64,000 nt of DNA, from NCBI RefSeq assembly GCF_014189855.1, contig NZ_BJFN01000003.1:310001-374000 (forward strand), given 5' to 3'. Made by a program: the position numbers and the translations under genes. Positions 53,724-62,056 of this stretch are shown here, one piece after another; position 1 is the stretch's first letter, and the number at the start of each line of letters is the position of its first letter. Below the pieces are notes generated by a model. The model saw nothing but the letters and a program-made list of their open reading frames with translations, ran no database searches and was not told the DNA's origin. The stretch comes from Buttiauxella sp. A111. Its GTDB lineage: Bacteria; Pseudomonadota; Gammaproteobacteria; Enterobacterales; Enterobacteriaceae.

Positions 53724-54652
53724 GATGAGGTTATTCCAATTAATAGTGACCACGTAGTTATCCTGACCTGGCACAATAAAGGCAGGCCAGCGGATAGCTG
53801 GTATTGCATTAAAATAGGCGAGCGATTATTTCAGTGATAGGAATGAACTCAATACTCATTGAATTCATTCCACTATTTCCATGATAGAACAAACAGGCAC
53901 ACTTGCAAAGAATGGGTAGTACGGAAGGAGTGAATAGTTTAATACCTAAAAACAAACACAAAAAACCATTCAATATAATCGTGATTTTGTTTTTACATAG
54001 TATTTATAACTGCACTAAAGGTAATTAATCAGAATTAAAATCTACAAACAGCCATTTTTTATTAGCATGTGTTATGTAAGCAGTTGTAATGCTTTCGAAC
54101 CGGAAAAAATACCACTAAATAATGAGAGAGATAGCATTTACAGCCCAGCACACGCCTGCGTTATATGCTTTACAACCCCTGATGACTTCGCTCTACGGGA
54201 GTAGAAAATTGGTCAACTCATACAAAGCCAAACGATAGAAACACTTACGTTATTCCGTTAGCACGGTAATTAAAAATCACCACTGAAGTGTAAAAAAACA
54301 CAATGTGTTTCTTATTTTTAAATAAACATTAATTATCTGGAATAAAATTAATTTATTACTCGGGCTTTACGCCCGGCAATGACAATAAAAACTGTCAAAC
54401 TGATTTATTCTTGATGAGGGATGCCCCTCACGCAAATCCACCCTACAACAGTTTTCCTTTGACTGGTTAGCGTCCCGCTCACAAAGTCATTAGAAACTAG
54501 CTTATCGACGCTTAACGACTTAAACGGCATTGAGAAATGTCTATTTGTTTATTTTTAAACAATAAAAAACTGGCAAAACTCAAAAACTGGACCATAGTCA
54601 ATAGCGTAGGGATCGCATTGTATTTTCCACAACCAATAAAATGAGGTTTGTC
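53724..54652. other. Long AT-rich intergenic region
   Basis: About 930 bases, mostly AT-rich, between divergent genes, with no supportable protein gene on either strand. Two small hairpins stand out: CGGGC-TTTAC-GCCCG (54361-54375) and TGAGGG-ATGC-CCCTCA (54415-54430). They could belong to an untranslated leader or a small RNA, but neither has a T run. Promoters of the export operon and of the BhsA-like gene must lie here. Confidence 0.4.
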
Positions 54653-54931
54653 ATGAAAATAGCGCAAGTCATTATTGCAACATTTGCTTTGGGCGCGGTG
54701 TCTTTTGGCGCCATCTCAGCTGAGTTGCTGACGAAGGAAGCGTATAACAGCCATAAAGATGAGTATGTGAAAATCGGCACTATCACCACCAGCGGTGAAA
54801 CGGCACCTAGTGATGCCAAAGCTGAGCTATCCAAAAAAGCTGATGAGTTGGGTGGCAAGTTTTACGTTGTGACGTCTGCTGATACCGAGAATAAAATTCA
54901 CGGCACAGCCGATGTGTACAACAAGAAGTAA
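54653..54931 (+). CDS. BhsA/McbA-family exported stress protein (DUF1471)
   Basis: A 92-residue protein with a Sec signal peptide (MKIAQVIIATFALGAVSFGAISA, cleavage near residue 23) and one DUF1471 domain (YVKIGTITTSGETAPSDAKAELSKKADELGGKFYVVTSA), ending HGTADVYNKK. E. coli has many paralogues (BhsA, McbA, YhcN, YahO, YdgH), mostly stress-induced periplasmic or outer-surface proteins affecting biofilm. The start is ATG 54653, with GAGG 6-9 bases upstream. It is monocistronic with a terminator. I cannot assign the exact paralogue. Confidence 0.87.
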   Translation: MKIAQVIIATFALGAVSFGAISAELLTKEAYNSHKDEYVKIGTITTSGETAPSDAKAELSKKADELGGKFYVVTSADTENKIHGTADVYNKK

Positions 54932-54952
54932 GCGCCGAACTGATTAACTGAA

Positions 54953-54990
54953 AATGGGCAACTTATGCGTTGCCCATTAGTCTATTTTCC
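54953..54990 (+). terminator. Terminator of the BhsA-like gene
   Basis: AATGGGCAAC-TTATGC-GTTGCCCATT is a 10-bp perfect stem followed by AGTCTATTTT. Confidence 0.8.
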
Positions 54991-55094
54991 CGAATCCTGC
55001 CATAACAGACCACTTTCCCCACCCAAGTACCCTATACTTTGCCATCCGTACTTGATTGAAATACCTGAATAACGCAGGTATCTGGGTTTATCTG

Positions 55095-56555
55095 ATGTAT
55101 ATATCAACCCGTTTTAGAATCGTGATTCACCTCTGCGCTTTTTTAGTGGTGCTCTACAGCCTGACCATGATCCCCCCCATGGTGCTGGCATTAATTGAGA
55201 AAGATCGCAGCCTGTTTGGTTTTTTTTATACGTTTATCATCACCTTTTCCCTTGGCGGGATAGGCTGGGCGGTTACCGGGCGCACAAACATTCAGCTTGA
55301 AACGCGCGATGGATTTATCATCATCGTTTTGTTTTGGCTGCTCTTTTCGCTTATCAGTGCGATGCCGCTCTGGCTTGACGACAGCTACAATGTGTCACTT
55401 GCCGATGCCATATTTGAAGGCGTTTCGGGCATTACGACCACCGGAGCCTCGGTTTTTAACGACGTATCAGGCCTGCCAAAGTCGATTCTCTATTACCGCG
55501 CACAGCTGAATTTTGTTGGCGGGTTAGGCGTTATCGTGCTCGCCGTCGCGGTGCTCCCTCTGCTTGGCATTGGGGGGATGAAACTGTATCAATCTGAAAT
55601 GCCGGGGCCATTTAAAGAAGAGCGCCTCACCCCACGCCTTGCCGATACCGCGAAAAGCCTGTGGCTGACTTACTTGCTACTGGGTGCCGCCTGTACGTTT
55701 GCGTTCTGGCTGGCGGGCATGCCTTTCTTTGATTCGATTTGCCACGGCCTTTCTACCGTTTCACTTGGTGGGTTTTCGACCCGTACAGAGAGCATTGGCT
55801 TTTACGACAGCTACGCGATTGAACTGGTGGCTGGAGGGTTTTCGTTACTCTCGGCGATCAACTTCACGCTCTATTTTGTGGCTCTGTCACGCCGCAGTTT
55901 TAAACCGTTTCTCAAGAGTGCAGAACTGCGATTCTTCCTGTTGGTCGCAAGCATAGTCATTCTGATTATCACCCTCGAAGTCTGGCGCGCAGGAATGTAC
56001 TCCCTGCCCGCGTCGTTTGTGCATGCCTTTTTCCTCACCAGTTCGATGATCACCGACAATGGCCTGGCGACGGCTGATTACGCCTCCTGGCCGGTACACA
56101 CCATCGTTTTGCTGTTATCGGCCAGTTTTTTTGGCGGCTGCGTGGGGTCAACCTGCGGGGGTATTAAAGCGCTCCGTTTCCTGGTGTTATTTAAGCAAAG
56201 CCGCCATGAAGTGCATCAACTGGCGCATCCGCGCGCCATTATGAGTATTCGTGTTGGCAACTCGCCGGTTAACGACCGGGTATTGCGCTCGGTGTGGAGC
56301 TTCTTCTTCCTCTATGTCGTTTGCACCTGCTTTTTTATCTGGATGCTCAACCTGCAGGGATATGACCTCTTAACCTCTTTCGCCACCGTCGCGGCATGTA
56401 TCAACAATATGGGGCTGGGATTTGGAGAAACGGCCGCAGGATTTGGCACTCTGAGCGATAGCGCAAAATACTTGATGTGCGCCGCCATGCTATTGGGGCG
56501 ACTGGAGATTTATCCGGTGTTGATTCTGTTATCAAGAACGTTCTGGCGCAGTTAA
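55095..56555 (+). CDS. trkG: Trk-system potassium transporter TrkG
   Basis: Inner-membrane K+ translocating subunit of the Trk system, about 486 residues, built from four K+-channel-like repeats with filter regions SGITTTGAS, STVSLGGFST, TDNGLAT and NNMGLGFG. It is closer in wording to E. coli TrkG (485 residues) than to TrkH. The start is ATG 55095; an earlier in-frame ATG at 55056 overlaps a small inverted repeat (ATACCTG/CAGGTAT, 55061-55081). It needs TrkA and, as for E. coli TrkG, possibly not SapD/TrkE. E. coli TrkG is on the Rac prophage; no phage genes surround it here. Confidence 0.9.
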   Translation: MYISTRFRIVIHLCAFLVVLYSLTMIPPMVLALIEKDRSLFGFFYTFIITFSLGGIGWAVTGRTNIQLETRDGFIIIVLFWLLFSLISAMPLWLDDSYNVSLADAIFEGVSGITTTGASVFNDVSGLPKSILYYRAQLNFVGGLGVIVLAVAVLPLLGIGGMKLYQSEMPGPFKEERLTPRLADTAKSLWLTYLLLGAACTFAFWLAGMPFFDSICHGLSTVSLGGFSTRTESIGFYDSYAIELVAGGFSLLSAINFTLYFVALSRRSFKPFLKSAELRFFLLVASIVILIITLEVWRAGMYSLPASFVHAFFLTSSMITDNGLATADYASWPVHTIVLLLSASFFGGCVGSTCGGIKALRFLVLFKQSRHEVHQLAHPRAIMSIRVGNSPVNDRVLRSVWSFFFLYVVCTCFFIWMLNLQGYDLLTSFATVAACINNMGLGFGETAAGFGTLSDSAKYLMCAAMLLGRLEIYPVLILLSRTFWRS

Positions 56556-56565
56556 CTGCCTGACG

Positions 56566-56595
56566 AAAATCCTGCCCTTTTTACCGGGCAGGATG
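56566..56595. terminator. Terminator between trkG and yahJ
   Basis: ATCCTGCCC (56570-56578) pairs with GGGCAGGAT (56587-56595). On the minus strand it is followed by TTTTCG, and it lies between convergent genes. Confidence 0.8.
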
Positions 56596-56602
56596 CTTCC
56601 CT

Positions 56603-57991
56603 TTACACGCTAAGTTCACCCCAAACCAAATTGCCTTTATGGAAAGTGGCAGTACGTGGTGAGATACGCGCGACAGCTTCGGCAGAACACGATGCGTCTA
56701 CCAGCACAAAGCTCGCTTCATCTTGCGCTTTTGGCCACACGCGTTCGCCCTTGTCGTTAAGCGGCAGCACATTACCGGTGGCAATCGCCAGCGATCGGGA
56801 AAGATTCTCTTCACTCACACGCATATAGAGCTGCGCATACAGGTTAGCTTTCTCCAACATGTCGCCCAAACCATACGGCGACCAGTGGTCGATAACGCTG
56901 TCGGTGCCTGTCATCACAAACACGCCTTTTTCTTGCAACTGCTTGAGTGGCATATGCATGGTGCCAATCGGCACAGTGGATGCGATGGTGATTTGTTGCG
57001 CGGCCATACGCGTGGCAATAGCGTCCACTTCTTTTTCGTTCATCATTGCCAGCGCAAAAGCGTGGCTGATGGTCAGCTTGCCTTTCAGCTCCGGGGTTTT
57101 CTCAACGGTTTCAACCATATAATTCACCGCCGCGATGCCCGCAGGGCTGGTTTCATGCAGGTGAATATCCACGCCTTTTTTGTAGTCGATAGCAATCTGG
57201 AACATCGTATCTAACGATTTTTCCATCGCGCCGTCGACGTTAGTCGGGTCAAGCCCGCCGACGTAGTGCGCGCCCGCTTGCATCGCGTCACGCATCAACG
57301 CCACCGAGTTTGAATGCAGCAAACCATGTTGTGGGAACGCCACAATTTCACAGCTAAAACCGGCTTTGCGGCGTTCTAACACGGCTTGCAGGTTTTCCAG
57401 ATTTTTCAGCCCGGAAACCGGCTCAACGTTGCAATGGCTGCGGGCAATGGTCGAGCCTTTCGACTGAATCAAATCAATCAGTTTTTCTGCGCGTTCCTGG
57501 GTAACCGGTTGCAGTTCCGGCAACAGTTTTTGCTCAAGGGCAATCATATCCAGGATGGTGGTGCCTGCCGGACGCGAATGCACACGCCACGGCCCACCGT
57601 AAAATGTTTTATCCAGATGGATGTGCATGTCACGCATCGCGGGGAGCAGCAGTTTGCCCGACACGTCATAGTGCGGCAGCGTGGCGTCTGGATGCTGTTT
57701 ATTTGCGAGCAATGCCGCAATAACGCCGTCTTTAATTTCGAGCGTTTTCAGTTCGGTTTCCGTTCCCACGACATTCTGCCCGTCGCGCACAAACCCTGCT
57801 TCCAGCAGAACGTTGTCGAGGTAATAATGCGATTCTTTAATGGCACTCATGCGGTTATCGGTCTCACAAACGGTGGCTGCGGGTTTTGCAGCATACGCCA
57901 TTGAACCGGTGGCACCAAAAAGTGCGCAGGCCGCAGCCACTTTTGTCCCACCGCTTAAAAACTCGCGACGGCTTTTTTCTGCATTATTCAT
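56603..57991 (-). CDS. yahJ: Tat-exported amidohydrolase YahJ
   Basis: A 462-residue amidohydrolase of the cytosine-deaminase-like group; E. coli YahJ has 460 residues and the same layout. A twin-arginine signal (SRREFLSGG at residues 7-15, then a hydrophobic stretch to AYA) marks export of a folded enzyme, unusual for a deaminase. Metal-site motifs are DMHIHLDKTFYGG (about 119), SHCNVEPVSG, HLHETSPAG and GTDSVIDHW. The substrate is unknown; a cyclic amide, pyrimidine or ureide is likely. It is the last gene of the yah cluster, 15 bases after the carbamate kinase. Confidence 0.9.
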   Translation of the reverse strand: MNNAEKSRREFLSGGTKVAAACALFGATGSMAYAAKPAATVCETDNRMSAIKESHYYLDNVLLEAGFVRDGQNVVGTETELKTLEIKDGVIAALLANKQHPDATLPHYDVSGKLLLPAMRDMHIHLDKTFYGGPWRVHSRPAGTTILDMIALEQKLLPELQPVTQERAEKLIDLIQSKGSTIARSHCNVEPVSGLKNLENLQAVLERRKAGFSCEIVAFPQHGLLHSNSVALMRDAMQAGAHYVGGLDPTNVDGAMEKSLDTMFQIAIDYKKGVDIHLHETSPAGIAAVNYMVETVEKTPELKGKLTISHAFALAMMNEKEVDAIATRMAAQQITIASTVPIGTMHMPLKQLQEKGVFVMTGTDSVIDHWSPYGLGDMLEKANLYAQLYMRVSEENLSRSLAIATGNVLPLNDKGERVWPKAQDEASFVLVDASCSAEAVARISPRTATFHKGNLVWGELSV

Positions 57992-58006
57992 CGATTTCTC
58001 CCGCTA

Positions 58007-58957
58007 TTAAGCATTAACAATATGAGTCCCGGTTTCGCCACGCAGTGCGGCGGGTAATTTTTCCGGTGTAGTGATAATGACGCGCTTGCCGCCATTACGC
58101 AGGAACGCAAGGCTGGCAGTGATTTTCGGCAGCATGCTTCCCGGCGGGAAATGCCCCTGCGCACTAAATTCTGCCATTTGCTCGACCGTCACTTCGTCGA
58201 GGGCTCGCTGTTCTGGCTTGCCAAAGTGAATACACACTTTCTCAACGCCGGTGGTGATAACCAAAATGTCCGCCTTCACTTCGCGGGCCAGCAGCGCGGT
58301 CGAGAGATCTTTATCGATAACCGCATCCACGCTCTGGTAGTCGCCCTCCACGGTGCGAATCACGGGAATGCCTCCGCCGCCTGCGCCAATCACCACAAAA
58401 CCTTGTTTGATAAGCGCCCCAATGGCATCGGCTTCAACAATGCGTTGAGGTTCCGGTGAGGCCACCACCCGGCGATACCCGCGCCCGGAGTCTTCGACAA
58501 ACTGCCAGTCAGGGTGCACGGCTTTCAGCGCTTCACACTGCTGTTCGCTAAAGAACGCGCCTATCGGTTTAGTGGGATGGGCAAAGTTCGGATCGTTGGG
58601 GTCCACTTCCACTTGCGTAATCACGGTGACCGCTTTTTTATCGCCCTGTTTCCCCAGGCGATTATTGAGCGCTTGTTGAATCAAATAACCGATGCCACCC
58701 TGGGTATCCGCCACGCAGTTTGCCAGCGGTGTGAGTGGCAGCCCTTCTTTTTCATGGGCGATTTCCGCACGACGCAAATCCAGCCCTACTTGCGGGCCAT
58801 TGCCGTGTGTCAGCACGATGTCGTAATCCGATGAGAGCATTTCCAGCACCGTCTGAGCGACTTCTTTTACTGCCACTTGTTGATGTTCAACCGACTGGCT
58901 GGCGTTGTCTTTGATGATGCTATTGCCACCGATGGCGACGACTACGAGTTGTTTCAT
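58007..58957 (-). CDS. yahI: Carbamate kinase YahI
   Basis: Converts carbamoyl phosphate plus ADP to carbamate and ATP, the energy-yielding end of carbamoyl-releasing pathways. At 316 residues it matches E. coli YahI. Amino-acid-kinase motifs are VAIGGNSI (about 6-13), LTHGNGPQVG and GAGGGGIPV; the Lys and Asp of VIDKDLS bind nucleotide. It lies 127 bases from the permease gene and next to yahJ. In this cluster it would use carbamoyl phosphate made by the YahE/F/G carbamoyltransferase. Confidence 0.92.
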   Translation of the reverse strand: MKQLVVVAIGGNSIIKDNASQSVEHQQVAVKEVAQTVLEMLSSDYDIVLTHGNGPQVGLDLRRAEIAHEKEGLPLTPLANCVADTQGGIGYLIQQALNNRLGKQGDKKAVTVITQVEVDPNDPNFAHPTKPIGAFFSEQQCEALKAVHPDWQFVEDSGRGYRRVVASPEPQRIVEADAIGALIKQGFVVIGAGGGGIPVIRTVEGDYQSVDAVIDKDLSTALLAREVKADILVITTGVEKVCIHFGKPEQRALDEVTVEQMAEFSAQGHFPPGSMLPKITASLAFLRNGGKRVIITTPEKLPAALRGETGTHIVNA

Positions 58958-58981
58958 GTGTTTTCCTTGTAGGGTTGGTCG

Positions 58982-59079
58982 CCCTCACCCCGGCCCTCTC
59001 CCCCAGGAGAGGGGGAAACCTGGTGAAGGAGAAAACCGGACAGTTCCCTCTCCCTGGGGGAGAGGGTTAGGGTGAGGGG
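58982..59079. repeat. Large inverted repeat of GC-rich REP/BIME-like type
   Basis: CCCTCACCCCGGCCCTCTCC (58982 on) and GGAGAGGGTTAGGGTGAGGG (ending 59078) form a near-perfect inverted pair enclosing about 35 bases. Such CCCTCACCC/CCCTCTCCC elements are common between genes in enteric and related bacteria. It lies between the NCS2-like permease gene and yahI and may stabilise or punctuate the transcript. Confidence 0.85.
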
Positions 59080-59084
59080 AAAAT

Positions 59085-60632
59085 TTAGCTATCTGAAACC
59101 GCAGTCACCGCAGTCGCCGCCGCTTCACGTCGGTCCAACACATGCTTCACCACAAACATTGCGCCCATCATCAAATACGCAGTGACGAACATCAGCGAAC
59201 TGCCCTGCGCAATGCCAACCATCGGTGCGTGAATCACGCCAAACAGGGCCAGCAACGCACCGACTGCCGCCGCAATCGCGCCGCGTAACGGTTTGTTGAT
59301 GATGGCGAAGATAGCCACGCAGCCCCACAACATACTGGCCAGCGGCGCGCCGTTACCCAAATGCACCAACCCTTGATAAAACACGCCTTTGTGAGCCAGT
59401 GCTTCCGGGCCGATTTTCGCCGCCGACGTTCCTGCGGCTGCCATCACGCTATTCACCATGGTCAATGCCCAGTTGGCTATCCACGGGAACAGGCAGATAA
59501 AGATAACCGGCACCTCAATTTTCGGCGTTTCGCGCACCACCTGGTTGGCGGTGACCACACCGATAAACACCAGAATCGGCACAATCGCAGTCATCGGAAT
59601 AATGGCGAGCATAAACGCCCCCAGCCCGAACAACGGCACGATAAACATAGTCACACCTGACGCCAGCGTATAACCGATACTTGCGCCCATCGCTTTCCAA
59701 CCTGCGTGACCGACATACACCGTGACCGGGAACGGGTTCCCCATCAGGCAACCGAGCGTTGACGCCAGCCCGTTGGTCAGCATGACTTTACGCGTGTTGT
59801 ATTCATCCCCTGCGGCGTGAGCACTTTCGATGTTTTCCAGGTCGAAAATGTAGTTCGCCAGGCCCAACGGCACCGCGGATGCGAGGTAAGGCAGCGCATG
59901 TGGCAGTCCTTGCAGGAAGCTATCAACATGAATCGATGGCGGGTTAAACCCGAACGATGACATTGACGCTTTGATGGCTTCCGGACTTTGCAGACCTGAA
60001 ATCCAGGCCAGCGCAGTACCGGCAACCAGCAGCAGCAAACCGGTCGGAATGCGGGCAAAAATAGGCTTTTTGCCAAACCAGTTAATGAAGATAAGCAACA
60101 GCACGATGAATGAAACCGTTGGTGCTTCGAAAGCCTGTAACATCGGGTTCATGGCCAGCAACAGCAGCCCTAAACCAGACAGACACGACAGCAACACGGT
60201 GCGGGGGATCATCTTGCGGATGGTTTCGCCAAGGAACGAACCGCCCACCAGAATCATCGCTTCAACAAAGCACCACACCAGGCCAATTTGAATCGCAAAC
60301 TCGGCATCACCCGTTTGCTGATAAACCGGCATCAGCACCAAAAATGTCACGGTAAAAATCGAAGGCGCGCTGGGTCCGGATGGCAGCGCGGTAACGTCTT
60401 TTCGCCCTGTCTCCTTTGCCAGTTGCAAACCAAACCATGCGTAGCACACGCTTGCGACCAGTACCGCCAGCCCGAAGGCTGGCGCAATACGTCCATAAAC
60501 AATTTCGGTCGGAATACCCACAACGAAAATGAGCAATCCCATCATGGTCAGCAAGTTGGTCAGGTTATTAGTCATTAACCCGAAATACGCTGCCCAGTCA
60601 CCACGTTTCCACTCCAGCTTGATGCTATTCAT
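59085..60632 (-). CDS. NCS2/AzgA-like nucleobase permease
   Basis: Inner-membrane permease of 515 residues with about 12 membrane segments. It resembles the COG2252-type xanthine/uracil permeases: DVTALPSGPSAPSIFTVTF near the N-terminus, GNPFPVTVYVGHAGWKAMGA in the middle. It starts 12 bases after yahG (GAGGGAAA before the ATG), so it is in the yah operon. It is the likely importer of the compound handled by the cluster, probably a purine, pyrimidine or related ring. As far as I recall, E. coli yahG and yahI have no permease between them. Confidence 0.87.
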   Translation of the reverse strand: MNSIKLEWKRGDWAAYFGLMTNNLTNLLTMMGLLIFVVGIPTEIVYGRIAPAFGLAVLVASVCYAWFGLQLAKETGRKDVTALPSGPSAPSIFTVTFLVLMPVYQQTGDAEFAIQIGLVWCFVEAMILVGGSFLGETIRKMIPRTVLLSCLSGLGLLLLAMNPMLQAFEAPTVSFIVLLLIFINWFGKKPIFARIPTGLLLLVAGTALAWISGLQSPEAIKASMSSFGFNPPSIHVDSFLQGLPHALPYLASAVPLGLANYIFDLENIESAHAAGDEYNTRKVMLTNGLASTLGCLMGNPFPVTVYVGHAGWKAMGASIGYTLASGVTMFIVPLFGLGAFMLAIIPMTAIVPILVFIGVVTANQVVRETPKIEVPVIFICLFPWIANWALTMVNSVMAAAGTSAAKIGPEALAHKGVFYQGLVHLGNGAPLASMLWGCVAIFAIINKPLRGAIAAAVGALLALFGVIHAPMVGIAQGSSLMFVTAYLMMGAMFVVKHVLDRREAAATAVTAVSDS

Positions 60633-60643
60633 TGCTGTTTCCC

Positions 60644-62056
60644 TCAGAAAGAGTAACGCCCGCTAAAGGCGAGCAGAGCCTTCTCAAAACATTCAAACGG
60701 CGGATGCACAATCCCGGCTCCAATCATGCCAATACCCGCATCTTTGTGGGCAATGGCCGTGTTGATCACCGGCAAAATGCCGCTGTCGCCCACGCGCGTA
60801 ATATCAATGGCAGTCGGGACTCCCATAAACGACAGCAGTGGAATGGTGATATTTGGGTTTTCGCCGAGGGTTATCTCGCGCATCTGGCGCGAAAAATCAA
60901 TGGCTTCGTCCACAGTGCCGCCCACCAGTGCAACAATCGCCGGGGCCGTCGCCATGGCAAAACCACCAATGCCGTAGGTTTCGGTTATCGCGCTGTCGCC
61001 AATATCCAGGCCGGAATCTTCGGGCTTGTAACCAGCAAACATTGGGCCGATCACCTGCTGCGCTGGGCCGGTAAACCAGTGACCAGGTAGCCCGCTTACG
61101 CGCAGGCCAAACTCCACACCGTTACGCGCCATGGTGGTGACGACGGTGCTGTACTCGATGCCGTGCGCCGCGTCCATCGCCGCTTTACACATTGCCATCC
61201 ACGTCGGGCCTGAGAAGTAGTCGCTGCTGGCGACAAAATCGAACACCTCTTTTTGCTGCGCCACGGTGAAGTCGGTCTGAATAATCCACGGCGTCAGCGC
61301 CTGAATCAGCAGCGTCGTACCTGCGTTGTTGCGGTTATGACACTCATCACCCATATGCAGCGCTTGCGCCAGCATCAGACGTAAATCGATTTCACCTGCG
61401 AGCTTCATCGCATCGCGCAGCATTGGGCCCAGCACATCGCGCATCCAGATAAGACGGTCGATCACGCTCTGGTCATTGGCACCCATGCGCAGGATCTTCG
61501 CCATCTGCTCGCTAAGGTTGGTGTAAGCGCGGTTGCCGTAGGTTTTGTTCTCGACGATATGCATAAACATCGAAGCGGAAGTCACGCCCGCCATCGAGCC
61601 TACGCAGTCGTGTTCGTGGCAAGGCGAGAAGATGATTTCGCCCGATGCGGCAAGCTCTGCGGCGTCTTCCAGGTTTGCGGCTAGCCCTTCAAAGACTAAC
61701 GCGCCGGTAACCGCGCCTTTCATCGCGCCGCACATTTTTTCCCAGACAACCGGAGGCCCGGCGTGCAGAATCGTATTGCGGGTCATGCCCGGCACCACGT
61801 TGATCGCCTGGTCATAGCCGATCAGCACAGGATGGGACTGGATGATACGTTCAACGGCAAGCTTGTTGGCCGTCGCCACTTTTTCCGCAAGTGCAGGTCC
61901 GGCAATGGCATCCAATGACTTAACCACGTCTAAATTGCCCTGCCCCGGCGGCGTCCAGTCCAACTGAGTCACGGGGATATTTTGCTTTTTCAAATCGTCG
62001 CTAAACATCGCAATACCGACGTTAATCACGTTCAGCGGTTGGTTGAACAAACTCAT
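60644..62056 (-). CDS. yahG: DUF1116 carbamoyltransferase subunit YahG
   Basis: A 470-residue DUF1116 protein (E. coli YahG 472; paralogue YlbE, now AllG). In the allantoin pathway, AllF, AllG and AllH together form an oxamate carbamoyltransferase; YahG is the AllG counterpart. Conserved stretches include HEHDCVGSMAGVTSASMFMHI (about 132) and GDECHNRNNAGT (about 230). It overlaps yahF by four bases (ATGA), indicating translational coupling and a stable complex. The specific carbamoyl donor here is unknown. Confidence 0.9.
   Translation of the reverse strand: MSLFNQPLNVINVGIAMFSDDLKKQNIPVTQLDWTPPGQGNLDVVKSLDAIAGPALAEKVATANKLAVERIIQSHPVLIGYDQAINVVPGMTRNTILHAGPPVVWEKMCGAMKGAVTGALVFEGLAANLEDAAELAASGEIIFSPCHEHDCVGSMAGVTSASMFMHIVENKTYGNRAYTNLSEQMAKILRMGANDQSVIDRLIWMRDVLGPMLRDAMKLAGEIDLRLMLAQALHMGDECHNRNNAGTTLLIQALTPWIIQTDFTVAQQKEVFDFVASSDYFSGPTWMAMCKAAMDAAHGIEYSTVVTTMARNGVEFGLRVSGLPGHWFTGPAQQVIGPMFAGYKPEDSGLDIGDSAITETYGIGGFAMATAPAIVALVGGTVDEAIDFSRQMREITLGENPNITIPLLSFMGVPTAIDITRVGDSGILPVINTAIAHKDAGIGMIGAGIVHPPFECFEKALLAFSGRYSF

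Noticed and set aside
58982-59079. CRISPR-like repeats.
   Set aside because: The repeat is a single inverted pair with no regular spacers; no cas genes are present in the window.
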